Below are positions 16,473 to 25,702 of a stretch of 55,624 nt of DNA, piece by piece. Positions within the stretch are counted from its first letter, which is position 1. Every line of letters starts with the position of its first letter. The stretch comes from an uncultured Ruminococcus sp. (lineage in GTDB: Bacteria; Bacillota; Clostridia; Oscillospirales; CAG-272). Location: positions 1 through 55,624 of the forward strand of contig CACYYS010000003.1 of the NCBI GenBank assembly GCA_902778725.1, read 5' to 3'. The notes under the pieces are model-generated. The model was not told where the DNA came from and ran no database searches. It was given only the letters and a program-made list of their open reading frames with translations. A program made the translations under genes and the position numbers.

Positions 16473-17213
16473 ATGGCGTCATCAAGGGAGAAAAGGCTCT
16501 CCTTTTCCGCCGGACTGAGGGACGGACTTCCCATCGGGCTCGGCTACTTTCCCGTTTCCTTCGGCTTCGGCATCCTCGCGCTTTCCGGCGGGGTGCCCGC
16601 ACTCGGCGCGTTCCTGATCTCGGCGCTCAACCTCACCTCCGCCGGGCAGGTCGCGGGGCTTTCCTTCATCACGGCGGCGGGCGCGCTGACCGAGCTTGCG
16701 CTCTCTCAGCTGATCATCAATCTCCGCTACTCTCTGATGGGCATCTCCCTTTCCCAGCGGCTTTCCCCCCGCTTCACCCTCCCGCACCGCCTGCTCGCCT
16801 CCGCCTTTATCACCGACGAGGTCTACGCGGTCGCCTCCTCCCGGCGCGAGCCGCTCGAGCCCGCCTACTGGTACGGCCTCGCCTGTCCGCCCTATCTCGG
16901 CTGGACCGCCGGCACGCTCGCCGGCGCGCTCGCGGGGGACCTGCTCCCCGCCTCCCTCACCAGCGCCCTCGGCATCGCCATCTACGGGATGTTCCTCGCG
17001 ATGCTCCTGCCGCCCGCCCGGGAGGACCGCGCCGTTCTTTTCACCGTCCTCTGCGCGGCGATCCTTTCCTCCGCCGTCTCTCTGATCCCGGTTTTTTCCT
17101 TCCTTGCGTCCGGCCTCGGCGTGATCCTCTGCGCCGTGCTCGCCGCGGCCGCTGCGGCGCTCTGTTTCCCGCGCGCAAAGACGCCGGAGGGAGAGGAGGC
17201 CGGCCGTGCTTGA
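16473..17213 (+). CDS. azlC: AzlC-family branched-chain amino acid exporter, large subunit
   Basis: 246 residues with about seven membrane segments. The family start FSAGLRDGLPIGLGYFPVSFGFGILA contains the conserved GxxxxxPxxxGxxxFG region, and further on is SQLIINLRYSLMGISL, a strongly conserved AzlC stretch. With AzlD it exports branched-chain amino acids or their analogues across the cell membrane. GGAGG precedes ATG 16473. The stop overlaps the azlD start by 8 bases. No leucine-responsive regulator gene is adjacent, so regulation is not evident. Confidence 0.93.
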   Translation: MASSREKRLSFSAGLRDGLPIGLGYFPVSFGFGILALSGGVPALGAFLISALNLTSAGQVAGLSFITAAGALTELALSQLIINLRYSLMGISLSQRLSPRFTLPHRLLASAFITDEVYAVASSRREPLEPAYWYGLACPPYLGWTAGTLAGALAGDLLPASLTSALGIAIYGMFLAMLLPPAREDRAVLFTVLCAAILSSAVSLIPVFSFLASGLGVILCAVLAAAAAALCFPRAKTPEGEEAGRA

Positions 17214-17520
17214 GCTTTCCTTTATCCTGCCGTACGTCCTTGTGATGGCCGGTGTTACCTATCTTTCCCGCGCGCTCCCCTTTTCCTTTTTCCGCAAAAA
17301 AATCAAAAACCGCTTTCTCCTTTCCTTTCTCTACTACCTCCCCTACGCGGTGCTCAGCGCCCTGACCTTTCCCTTTATCTTTTCTTCCACCGGCAGCACG
17401 GCGACGGCGCTGGTCGGCACGGCGGCGGCTCTCCTCCTCGCTTATCTGAAGATGCCGCTGCTCGTCGTTGCGCTCGCTTCTTCCGCCGCTGTTTTCCTTT
17501 CCTCCTTCTTTTTAGCCTGA
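17206..17520 (+). CDS. azlD: AzlD-family branched-chain amino acid exporter, small subunit
   Basis: 104 residues, four membrane segments. The pattern VMAGVTYLSRALPFSFF near the start, then LLSFLYYLPYAVLSALTFPFIF, matches AzlD. It uses a GTG start at 17206 with GGAGAGGAGG upstream and overlaps the end of azlC by 8 bases, the usual arrangement for these two subunits. It forms the exporter complex in the cell membrane. Confidence 0.92.
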   Translation: MLELSFILPYVLVMAGVTYLSRALPFSFFRKKIKNRFLLSFLYYLPYAVLSALTFPFIFSSTGSTATALVGTAAALLLAYLKMPLLVVALASSAAVFLSSFFLA

Positions 17521-17571
17521 CGATAGGATCCCGACCGCAGGAACGATCGGAATTTTTGAACGGAGATCTTT

Positions 17572-20500
17572 ATGAAAAAACAAGTCAGAACCATTCTTTC
17601 CCGCCTCGGCGCCCTTCTCCTCGCGGCGGCGCTCCTCGCCCCCTCTCTCGCCGCCTGCAAAAAGAACGGGCCGGCCGTCGACGGGACGACCGCCCCGGTG
17701 ACGACCGCTCCGGCGGAGCAGACCAAATGGCCGTACAGCACGATGCTCTGCGCTCTCCCGGTCCGGACGGGCTCTCTCTCCTCCGGCTTTACCGTCGGGG
17801 AGGGGACGCGCTACGTCAGCGTGGGCGTCCCCGCGGGCTTCGGCGGCGGCTACCGCAGCTTCCGCGCCCAGACGGAGAACGCCGCCTCCCTCGCGGGGAT
17901 CCGCGAGCTTTCCGTCTGCGATCTGCTCTTTGCGGAAGGCGGGATCGGCGAGATCCCGCAAACGGAGGAGACCTTCGGCGTCCTCCTCGCGGCGATCGGA
18001 GAGGATCCGGCGCGCAGACCCACGCTGATCGATCACGCCGCCCGCGATCTTTCCGGCGGCAAAAAGCTCGTCACCTTTTTCACCTTCTATCGCTCCGCCT
18101 CGGAGAGTCTCAACCGCTCCTACTCCTTCGTTCTGCTGGCGGGCGGGGAATACGCCGTCCCCTTTACCTGTCTCTTTTCCTCGGCGGACGATTTCCGCCG
18201 CGAGTCGACCGCGGAGACGATCGGTCGCATCGCGGAGAGCGTCGTTTTGCAGGACAGCGACTTTTCCGTCTCGCTCTCCGACGGACTGAAGACGGCGTCC
18301 TTCTCCCTCTATTCCGCACTGCCGGAGGGGATGAAGACGGTCGCCGTTTCCCGCTACGCGGACCGGTACGCCGCCGTCTTCGCGACGGACGCGCGCTCCG
18401 CGCTCTACGTCAATTTGTATGAAGCGGGCTCCGAGGGCTTTTCCGGAGGCTTTTCCAAGGTTAGCGACCGCTCGCAGACCGTTACGGTCTATCCGACGGG
18501 GGAGGGTGTCACGCTCTCCGACGGAGCGGGCGGATACTGGTCCGTGACCGGGAAGCCGGGAGCGCTGAAAATCGCTCCCTTTACCCGCACGCTGATCCGC
18601 GCGGTCTATTCGCCGAACGGGAAATACCGCGCCTATACGCAGGCGGCGGACGGCGATCTGATCCTTGAAAATCTCAATACCGGCGTCCAGACCACCGTCC
18701 GAGAGGGCGGCGGGGAGGCGGCGGAGCCCGTCGCCTTCGGCAGCGGCGGGATGCTCCTCTTCTCCCTTTCCCGCGGCTCGTCGCCGGCCGGTTACGGCGT
18801 TTTCTCCGTTACGGACGGCCGCGTCTCCGAGTACAAAAACGGCCTCTCCCCGATCGGGATCGGCGGCAGTACGATCTGGTGCTGGGACAAGACGGGCGGG
18901 GAACGCACCCGCGTCCTCAGAGCCTCCCTCGGCGATCCGACCGCGCTTTCCGTCGCGGCGGAGAAGGGGAGCGCCTCCGCAGGATTTCTGGACGGTTATC
19001 AGGATATCCTCTTTGACAGCAAGCTTTCTCTCGACTGGGACGGGCAGTATTTCGTCCTCCTCCCGGCGGACGACTCCCGTATCTGCGTCTTCTCCTCCGC
19101 GACCCTGGAGCAGATCTACACCTCCGCCGTCCCGAATCTGACGGAGGTCATCCCCGTCAGCGGATATCTGATCCTCGGTACTCAGGGCTGGGGCAGTCTG
19201 TACAGCATCGCCCTGCCGGGGCCGGAAGCGGCGGAAGGCGGCTTCTCCGCCGCGTCCTTTACCGAAACGGCGGACGCCTCTCCCGATTATTACGACTTTC
19301 TCCGTTACTGCGCCTTCGCCTCGGACTATCTTGCCGAGAGCGCGGCGAACGTTTCCGTCTACGAAAAGCAGAACCTGATCTATCTCCTGCTCGCCTACGC
19401 GGTGGAAAACGGGTACGCCAACGTCATCTCCACCCAGCGCTACACCGTCTCCCTCTATAACGTGCAGAGCATCCTCTGGCGCCTGTTCGGTTTCGACGAG
19501 ACGTACTTCACCAGTTATCTCAATTCGGTCCGCATCGACGGGGGATACCCCGGGATGCGGGAGGGCGACTACTTCGATCTGGAGAACGGACACTTCGAGT
19601 TCACCTACAAAAAGAGCTCCTTTTCCTCGATGGAACGGGGCGGCAGCTCGATCCGCAAAACGGGCAACGAACTGCTCGTCAGCATGATGCAGAACGACCG
19701 CAACGGAACGCAGAGGCTGTTTTCCTACCGGTTTTCCGCCTTCCGCGACGGGAGCGGCAGGGCGTTTTACCGTTTCCTTGCCGCGGGAGAGCCGTTCGCG
19801 CTTTCCGCGCCGGACGTCTCCGAGCTGAAGATCGAAAAGACGTATTACGCCCCCTTCTGGTTCTCCGTGCGGGAGGGCGAGGATACCGTTTTTTACCCGC
19901 TTTACAAGCAGGCGGAGCGCCCCGATAAGACCGGCCCCGTCGCGGTCGAGCGCGACGCGCGCGACCGGTACGAGAACGGAGATCCCGAAGTCGAGTTCGG
20001 GGAGGTGATCCTCTCCGGCGAGCGGGCGGTCGTTCCCGTCGCGCGCGGCGGCATCCTCGACGCGCTGGTCTGCAATATGAAGACGGGGGAGAACCGTCTG
20101 CTCAGCGGCGAGCCCGTTTCCTCGCTCTTCTCCGGCGTCTCCGGCTCCTATCCCGCGATCCGGGAGGAGATCCGCAAAAAGGGGACCGCTTACCCCTACG
20201 CCGGGGCAAAACCGATCCTCTCCTCTTCGGACGGGACCCGGCTGCTCTATCTCGTTTCCTCGGGGGTCGACACGCTCGCCTGCCGGTATCTCGTTTACGA
20301 TATGGAAAAGGACGTTTCCGTCCCGCTCTCCGAGAGCCATCAGGGGAAAGGCCCCTCGATCGCGGACCGGGACTTTGCCGAATGGCTCGAAAAGGATCGG
20401 ATCCGTCTCTCCGTCTGGAACGAAAAGGACGGAAAATCGTTCCGCTCAAGCTATGAGTGGAAGGAAAAGGACGGGAAATGGAGCGACTCGTACGTCCTCT

Positions 20501-20781
20501 ACCGGCCGACCGGAGGCGAATGGGTCGCCTATACGACGGCGCGCGAGACCACCGCGCCCGTGACGACGAAGGCGCCTGTGACCACCGCCGTCACGACGGC
20601 AGTCACGGGGGCGGCAGAAACGGAAAAGCCGGAAACGTCGTCGCCGGTCACGACGCCCGCGGCGGGAGCGGAGACGACCGCGCCGCCGGAAACGGAGCGT
20701 CCGGCGGAAACGACCGCCGCGGCGGAAACGGAGCGCCCGGCGGAGGAAACGACGGGAGCGGCTGTTACCGCCGCTCCGTGA
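17572..20781 (+). CDS. Large putative lipoprotein with Thr/Pro-rich tail, 1069 aa
   Basis: Signal peptide with lipobox ending SLAAC, Cys29. After a short Thr-rich linker, most of the protein (about 55-980) consists of beta-rich repeats such as VYSPNGKYRAYTQAADG and DGTRLLYLVSSG, which look like irregular propeller blades. The last 75 residues are a low-complexity T/A/P/E tail built on TTAP-like units with no sortase motif or membrane anchor, so attachment must be through the N-terminal lipid. The tail is rich in repeats such as ETERPAE. No enzyme motif was found. It could be a surface sensor or binding protein. The base composition matches the neighbours. Confidence 0.7.
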   Translation: MKKQVRTILSRLGALLLAAALLAPSLAACKKNGPAVDGTTAPVTTAPAEQTKWPYSTMLCALPVRTGSLSSGFTVGEGTRYVSVGVPAGFGGGYRSFRAQTENAASLAGIRELSVCDLLFAEGGIGEIPQTEETFGVLLAAIGEDPARRPTLIDHAARDLSGGKKLVTFFTFYRSASESLNRSYSFVLLAGGEYAVPFTCLFSSADDFRRESTAETIGRIAESVVLQDSDFSVSLSDGLKTASFSLYSALPEGMKTVAVSRYADRYAAVFATDARSALYVNLYEAGSEGFSGGFSKVSDRSQTVTVYPTGEGVTLSDGAGGYWSVTGKPGALKIAPFTRTLIRAVYSPNGKYRAYTQAADGDLILENLNTGVQTTVREGGGEAAEPVAFGSGGMLLFSLSRGSSPAGYGVFSVTDGRVSEYKNGLSPIGIGGSTIWCWDKTGGERTRVLRASLGDPTALSVAAEKGSASAGFLDGYQDILFDSKLSLDWDGQYFVLLPADDSRICVFSSATLEQIYTSAVPNLTEVIPVSGYLILGTQGWGSLYSIALPGPEAAEGGFSAASFTETADASPDYYDFLRYCAFASDYLAESAANVSVYEKQNLIYLLLAYAVENGYANVISTQRYTVSLYNVQSILWRLFGFDETYFTSYLNSVRIDGGYPGMREGDYFDLENGHFEFTYKKSSFSSMERGGSSIRKTGNELLVSMMQNDRNGTQRLFSYRFSAFRDGSGRAFYRFLAAGEPFALSAPDVSELKIEKTYYAPFWFSVREGEDTVFYPLYKQAERPDKTGPVAVERDARDRYENGDPEVEFGEVILSGERAVVPVARGGILDALVCNMKTGENRLLSGEPVSSLFSGVSGSYPAIREEIRKKGTAYPYAGAKPILSSSDGTRLLYLVSSGVDTLACRYLVYDMEKDVSVPLSESHQGKGPSIADRDFAEWLEKDRIRLSVWNEKDGKSFRSSYEWKEKDGKWSDSYVLYRPTGGEWVAYTTARETTAPVTTKAPVTTAVTTAVTGAAETEKPETSSPVTTPAAGAETTAPPETERPAETTAAAETERPAEETTGAAVTAAP

Positions 20782-20827
20782 CGCGCGGGGAAAACCGAAA
20801 AAAAGACCAAACTTCCGCCTTTACCCC

Positions 20828-20856
20828 TTGCAATAGCCGCGATTTTGTTATATAAT
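20828..20856 (+). promoter_or_regulatory. Promoter of ireB
   Basis: TTGCAA (20828-20833) and perfect TATAAT (20851-20856), spacing 17. The leader to ireB is about 75 bases. Confidence 0.8.
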
Positions 20857-20938
20857 CATAGTAACAGGACAGTAATACGGCAAATCGCTCTATCCCGAAA
20901 GAAAGGAACTGCAGCTCCCTGCAGTACGGAGTTACCCG

Positions 20939-21196
20939 ATGATCCCGAACGAAAGCGGAAAAACGCAAACCTTCAAGCTCGGACGTGACGACGATTCCGA
21001 GATGCGCGGCATCCTTCTCACCGTTTACAAAGCGCTCAAGGAAAAAGGCTACAATCCGATCAACCAGCTCGTGGGGTATATCCTTTCGGAGGATCCGACC
21101 TATATCACCAACCATAAAAACGCGAGGACGCTGATCCGCAAGATCGACCGTGACGAGCTGCTCAACACGCTGGTCGCATACTATCTCAACGTCTGA
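20939..21196 (+). CDS. ireB: IreB-family regulatory phosphoprotein (UPF0297)
   Basis: 85 residues, the exact family size. The diagnostic sequence is [29 protein letters not shown] (in short [17 protein letters not shown], then [13 protein letters not shown], then [11 protein letters not shown]). IreB is a small phosphoprotein that is a target of the Ser/Thr kinase IreK (PrkC family) in enterococci and affects cephalosporin resistance. GGAG lies 7 bases before ATG 20939. In most Firmicutes the next genes are ruvX and a DUF1292 gene; here it is ribF, 12 bases away. Confidence 0.95.
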   Translation: MIPNESGKTQTFKLGRDDDSEMRGILLTVYKALKEKGYNPINQLVGYILSEDPTYITNHKNARTLIRKIDRDELLNTLVAYYLNV

Positions 21197-21207
21197 CGGA
21201 GGACGCC

Positions 21208-22155
21208 ATGCTCGTCCGCACGACAGACCTTCCGACAGCAGCAATCCCCGGGCAGGGCAAGCGCTTTGCGCTTGCCCTTGGGTGTTTTGACGGCGTGCAC
21301 AAAGGGCACGCCGCGCTTTTTGACGCGCTGCTTTCCCGGGCGGGAGAGCTCGTCCCCGCGGCGTGGACGTTTTCCGACGGGGCGGAGCTCGTCCGCAAAA
21401 AGAGCGGACGGATCTTCCCGACGGAGGAAAAGCTCCGTCTGATCGGCGAACTGGGCGTCCCCTACGCTTTTTTGTACCGCTTTTCCGGGATCGCCGACCT
21501 TTCCCCGGAGGCCTTCGTTTCGGAGATCCTCGTCGGGGAGTGCGGCTGCGCGCTCGCGGTCTGCGGGTATGACTTCACCTTCGGCCGCGGCGCCTCCGGG
21601 AACGCGGAAACGCTCTGCCGTCTGCTCGCCGCTTACGGCGCGCGCACGCTGATCCTCCCGCCGGTCACGGACGGGGAGGGGCCGATCAGCTCCCACCGCG
21701 TCCGTCTCCTTTTGCGCGAGGGGAGGATGGAGGACGCCGCCCGTCTGCTCGGGCGTCCCTATTTTCTTTCCGGTACGGTGGAGCACGGCGCCCGTCTCGG
21801 CAGGGAGCTCGGCTTTCCCACGATCAATCTCTCCTTTCCTGAGGACGCGGTCATCCCGCGCCACGGCGTTTACGTCTCGCTCACCGAGCTTGAGGGGCGG
21901 CGCTACCGCTCCGTCACCAACGTCGGCACGAGGCCGACCGTCTCCGGCTCCGGCGTCACCTGCGAGACCAACCTTTTTGACTTTTGCGGCAGCGCGTACG
22001 GCAAGCGCGCGCGTGTCGCGCTGCTCTCCTTTTTGCGCGGGGAGGAGCGTTTTTCTTCCGAGAAAGAGCTTGCCGGAACGGTCGAACAAGATAAAAAGGC
22101 GGCGGCGGCTTATTTTTTGTCGCACGCCGCGGATAAGGACGGTGAAAAAGGATGA
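21208..22155 (+). CDS. ribF: Bifunctional riboflavin kinase / FAD synthetase RibF
   Basis: 315 residues, normal for RibF. The N-terminal FMN adenylyltransferase half shows GCFDGVHKGHAAL, the nucleotidyltransferase motif, and AVCGYDFTFGRGASGN. The C-terminal flavokinase half shows LGRELGFPTINL and HGVYVSL, then the conserved TNVGTRPTV. It makes FMN and FAD from riboflavin with ATP. GGAGGA precedes ATG 21208, and the stop overlaps the next start (ATGA at 22152-22155). No FMN riboswitch is visible upstream. Confidence 0.95.
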   Translation: MLVRTTDLPTAAIPGQGKRFALALGCFDGVHKGHAALFDALLSRAGELVPAAWTFSDGAELVRKKSGRIFPTEEKLRLIGELGVPYAFLYRFSGIADLSPEAFVSEILVGECGCALAVCGYDFTFGRGASGNAETLCRLLAAYGARTLILPPVTDGEGPISSHRVRLLLREGRMEDAARLLGRPYFLSGTVEHGARLGRELGFPTINLSFPEDAVIPRHGVYVSLTELEGRRYRSVTNVGTRPTVSGSGVTCETNLFDFCGSAYGKRARVALLSFLRGEERFSSEKELAGTVEQDKKAAAAYFLSHAADKDGEKG

Positions 22156-23465
22156 AGACGACGCTTCGCGCGCTTTGCTGCTTTTTCTCCGCCCTTCTTC
22201 TTTTTTCCGCGCGCGCCCTCCCCTCGTTTGCCCGGGAGGAGCCGGAGATCTCCGGCGTCCGGACGGCGCTCCTCTATAACGTGGAAAACGACCGCGTCCT
22301 CTATTCTCTCAATTCTTCGGAGAAGGTCTATCCCGCCTCCTCCGTCAAGCTGATGACGGCGTACCTTGCCTACGGCGCGCTCTCCGAGCGGCTGGAGGAG
22401 ACGGTCACCGTGACCCGCGAGATGCTGCGGGGGGTCGCCGGATACCGCGCGGGGCTCGAGGAGGGTGACCAGCTCCAGATCGAGGCGCTCTTTTACACGA
22501 TGCTGATGCGCGGCGCCAACGACTCCGCTTATATCCTCGCCTATCTGGTCTCCGGCAGTACGGAAGCCTTTGTCGAAAAGATGAACGAGACGGCCGCCTC
22601 CCTCGGGATGAAGGATACGCATTACGCCAATCCCGGCGGGATGCACGAGGCGCAGATGGTCACCACGGCGGCGGACACGCTGAAGATCGCGCGCGCCTTC
22701 GCCGGGGTGGAGAAGCTCCTTGAGATCTCCGGCACCGTCAAGTACAATTTCCGCCGCGCGGGACAGTCCACCGGTCTCACGATCTACAACAAAAACGCCC
22801 TGATCAGCAAGGTGAACACCACCGCCTATTATTACGAATACGCAAAGGGCATGAACTACGGCTCCACCGAGGAGAGCGGGATCACCGTCACCTCCTGCGC
22901 GCAGGCCGGAGGGCTGACCTATCTCTGCGTCGTCATCGGAGGGCACGAGGACCCCGCGACCGGGGCGGACACCGCCTGCGACGCGGCGTCAAAGCTTCTT
23001 CGCTACGGCGTGGAGGGCTTTGCCTACAAGACTCTTGTCGACCCCGGTACGCCGGTCTGTGAGCTGCCCGTCACCCTCTCGGCAAAGACCGATTTCGTGA
23101 TGCTGCTCCCGCGGGAGACGATCACCGTTTTCCTCCCCTCCGACGTAAACGAGGCATCGGACGTCACTTACAGCCACCGCCTGACCGAGGCGTCCCTGGA
23201 GGCGCCCGTCGTTCGCGGCACGCCGGCGGGCTATCTGAACGTCTATTACAAAGGCGATCAGATCGGCTCGGTCGAGCTGGTAACGGGGGACGATATCGAG
23301 CGCAACGAGTTCCTCTATCTCCTCTCGGAGATCAAGCGGATCTCGCGCGGCCGCTTTTTCAAGGCGGCGGTCATCAGCGCCGCCGTCCTCACGCTCGTAT
23401 ACGTTCTCGCCGTCGCCGCGATACGCCGCAAGCGCGCCCGCCGCGGCACGCGCTACCATTTTTGA
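22152..23465 (+). CDS. D-alanyl-D-alanine carboxypeptidase-like protein (S11), degenerate motifs
   Basis: 437 residues: signal peptide, S11 peptidase domain, and a C-terminal beta domain and membrane helix near 400-425. The active-site box YPASSVKLM holds the nucleophile Ser63 and Lys66. The other two boxes are unusual. Where SxN is expected the protein has RGANDSA, and where KTG is expected it has KGMNYGST; aligned to clostridial relatives the Lys and Thr become Asn and Tyr. It may have weak or altered activity, or act as a penicillin-binding protein-like pseudoenzyme. The fold and overall length fit the DacF/DacB group. It overlaps ribF and precedes a lipoprotein gene. Confidence 0.85.
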   Translation: MKTTLRALCCFFSALLLFSARALPSFAREEPEISGVRTALLYNVENDRVLYSLNSSEKVYPASSVKLMTAYLAYGALSERLEETVTVTREMLRGVAGYRAGLEEGDQLQIEALFYTMLMRGANDSAYILAYLVSGSTEAFVEKMNETAASLGMKDTHYANPGGMHEAQMVTTAADTLKIARAFAGVEKLLEISGTVKYNFRRAGQSTGLTIYNKNALISKVNTTAYYYEYAKGMNYGSTEESGITVTSCAQAGGLTYLCVVIGGHEDPATGADTACDAASKLLRYGVEGFAYKTLVDPGTPVCELPVTLSAKTDFVMLLPRETITVFLPSDVNEASDVTYSHRLTEASLEAPVVRGTPAGYLNVYYKGDQIGSVELVTGDDIERNEFLYLLSEIKRISRGRFFKAAVISAAVLTLVYVLAVAAIRRKRARRGTRYHF

Positions 23466-23474
23466 GGAGGGGAT

Positions 23475-24926
23475 ATGAAAAGACGCGTTTTTCTCCCGCT
23501 CCTTGCGCTCCTGCTCCTCGCGCCCCTGCTCCTTTCCTCCTGCTTTATCGTGATCAACCGGCCGGGCGAGGAGACGGCGCGCCCGGCGGAGACGGAGCCT
23601 CTGCCGCCGGATACGACCGCGCCCCCGCCTCCCGTCGCCGACCCGGTCGAAATGAAAAAAGAGGAGGCGAAAGCCCGTCTCGCTTCTATGATGACGAGGG
23701 ATATGAACGGTCTCTCCCTGATCGTTTCCACCTCCGCCGGGCGGCTCCTCGGGCTGGAGGAAGAGGAGACGACGACCCTTTCCCGCGCCCGCTACGAGAT
23801 GATGGAGGAGATCCGGACCAAGTATAACGTCAAGGTCCTTGCGATCGAGCCGGAGAACGGCGACACTCTCGCCGGGATCCGGGCTGCCAAAGCGTCCGGT
23901 ATCTATTACGCGGACCTCTTCCTTCTGCCCGCGGGCGAGGTCGGCTCCCTCGCGCTTTCCGGGTATCTTACCGATCTTTCCTCCGCGCCGTTCCTCGCGC
24001 TCTCCGCCGAGTATTACCGCGGGGACGCGATCTTCTCCGCCACGTCGGGCGAGCGGATCTTCGCCGTTTCCGGCGCCGCGGCGGAGGATCCGGACCGCTA
24101 CGCCTGCCTCTGGTATGACCGTACCCTCGCCGAGGCGCGCTCCCTCTCGCCGGAGGGGATGGTGGACGCCGGGACCTGGACGCTGGACGCGCTCCTCTCG
24201 CTTGTCCGCGAGGTCCGCGGGAGCGGGGAAGGGGCGCCCGCCGCCCTCCTCTCCCGCGCGCCGATCTCCGTTTTCGCGGAGGATCTGTTCCTCTCCTCCG
24301 ATCTCCGGTATTCCTATCTCCGCGAGGACGGACAGTACGATATTTTCGAGCCGCGGGGCAGGGCGGAGGAATTTGCCGACCGGCTCGCCGCGCTCTCGGC
24401 GGGCGTGTTCGGGCAGGACGGGACCCCTCTTTCCGACGCGGCTTTCCTTGAGGGGAACGCTCTCTTCTGCTTCGGCCGCCTCGGGGACAAACGGGAGTTC
24501 TCCCTGCGGGAGCACGATCTCTGTCCCCTGCCGCTGCCGAAGATGGACGAGACCCAGACGGATTACGTTACCCCGCCCGACGGGGCGCTCTACTTCTGTA
24601 TCGTCTCCGACTGCGCCAACATCGCGGAGAGCGCGATCTTCATCGACGCGCTCAACTGCCGCGCCTACGGGCAAATGCGGGAGGAATATCTCTCGGAATT
24701 CCTCAACTATTTTGCGCGCAACGAGCGCTCGGTCGATATGGCGGAGCGGATCGCGGACGCCGTCAGCTACGACCGGTGCTGCGTGTTCGCCCCCGCCCTG
24801 CCGGAGCTTTACGCCGGGACGACCGAGGTCCTTGCCGCGGCGGCGGCGGGGGAGAGCCTGATCTACCGTTACAACGCGGCCTTTTACAAGGCGCTGCTCG
24901 CTCTCCGCACCGTGACGGAGCCTTAA
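23475..24926 (+). CDS. Lipoprotein resembling extracellular solute-binding protein, 483 aa
   Basis: Lipobox LLLSSC (Cys24 region), then a Pro/Thr-rich linker. The body shows features of family 1 solute-binding proteins: an early YNVKVLAIE strand, a central region with YACLWYDRTLAEA and TWTLDALLSLVREVRG, and a late ALYFCIVSDCANIAESAIFIDAL helix. No ABC permease genes adjoin it, so the partner is unknown. The gene has GGAGG before ATG 23475 and lies between the DacA-like gene and the PHP gene in the same run. Its substrate cannot be guessed. Confidence 0.65.
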   Translation: MKRRVFLPLLALLLLAPLLLSSCFIVINRPGEETARPAETEPLPPDTTAPPPPVADPVEMKKEEAKARLASMMTRDMNGLSLIVSTSAGRLLGLEEEETTTLSRARYEMMEEIRTKYNVKVLAIEPENGDTLAGIRAAKASGIYYADLFLLPAGEVGSLALSGYLTDLSSAPFLALSAEYYRGDAIFSATSGERIFAVSGAAAEDPDRYACLWYDRTLAEARSLSPEGMVDAGTWTLDALLSLVREVRGSGEGAPAALLSRAPISVFAEDLFLSSDLRYSYLREDGQYDIFEPRGRAEEFADRLAALSAGVFGQDGTPLSDAAFLEGNALFCFGRLGDKREFSLREHDLCPLPLPKMDETQTDYVTPPDGALYFCIVSDCANIAESAIFIDALNCRAYGQMREEYLSEFLNYFARNERSVDMAERIADAVSYDRCCVFAPALPELYAGTTEVLAAAAAGESLIYRYNAAFYKALLALRTVTEP

Positions 24927-24940
24927 GGGAGGAGACTGTT

Positions 24941-25660
24941 ATGCGGATCCGATACGACCTGCACATCCATTCCTGTCTCTCCCCGTGCGGGGACGACGAG
25001 CTCACGCCCGCGACCGTCGCGGGGATGGCGAAGCTGTGCGGACTGGACGCCTGCGCCCTCACCGATCATAATTCCGCGAAAAACTGCCCCGCGTTTTTCA
25101 AGGCGGCGGCGTTTTACGGGGTCGCGCCGCTCGGCGGACTGGAGCTCTCCACCGTCGAGGGGGTACACGTCCTCTGCCTGTTCGACACGCTGGAAAAGAC
25201 GATGGATTTTGACCGCTTCGTCTACTCCCGCCTGCTGAGGACCGAGAACCGCCCCGACTTTTTCGGCGAGCAGCTCGTGCGCGACGAGGAGGACGCGATC
25301 CTCGCCCGGGAGCCGTACCTGCTCTCCGGCGATACCGACATTCCGTTTTCCGAGGCGCTCGGGCACGCAAAACGCTACGGCGGCGTCGCCCTGCCCGCGC
25401 ATATCGACCGGCAGGCGAACGGGGCGGTCGCCGTCTTCGGCACCGTGCCGCCGGAGGGGGGCTTTACCTCCTTTGAGCTGCGCGACCGGGACAATCTCAA
25501 CGCCTATAAGATCTATCTCCCGGCGGACGATCCTGTGATCCTGTTCGACTCGGACGCCCACCGGGCGGAGGAGATCGGCGCGGCGGGCGGCACGATGCAC
25601 CTGCCGGACGGGATCTCCCCCGCGGAGATCCCCCGCGAGATCCTCCGTGCGTTACTCTGA
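24941..25660 (+). CDS. PHP-domain metal-dependent hydrolase
   Basis: 239 residues, PHP fold. The metal motifs are visible: YDLHIHSCLSPCGDDEL at the start (HxH), ALTDHNSAKNCPAF (DHN), GGLELSTVEGVHVLCLF (E and H), a GVALPAHIDR box and VILFDSDAHRAEEIG near the C-terminus. This is the type of PHP protein that accompanies clostridial DRTGG/hydrogenase-like clusters, here one gene upstream of them. The reaction is unknown; most relatives are phosphoesterases. GGAGG before ATG 24941 sets the start, 14 bases after the lipoprotein gene. Confidence 0.85.
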   Translation: MRIRYDLHIHSCLSPCGDDELTPATVAGMAKLCGLDACALTDHNSAKNCPAFFKAAAFYGVAPLGGLELSTVEGVHVLCLFDTLEKTMDFDRFVYSRLLRTENRPDFFGEQLVRDEEDAILAREPYLLSGDTDIPFSEALGHAKRYGGVALPAHIDRQANGAVAVFGTVPPEGGFTSFELRDRDNLNAYKIYLPADDPVILFDSDAHRAEEIGAAGGTMHLPDGISPAEIPREILRALL

Positions 25661-25702
25661 AAAAAATCAATACGGCCGTGCCGTGAAAGGAAAAAAAGAT
25701 CT

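Noticed and set aside
17512..20340. A 942-codon antisense frame opposite the large lipoprotein
   Set aside because: No start signal or domain; the plus-strand frame has a signal peptide, lipobox and consistent codon use.
20823..20938. Possible FMN riboswitch serving ribF
   Set aside because: ribF is the second gene after ireB and the leader is only about 75 bases without RFN-element sequences.
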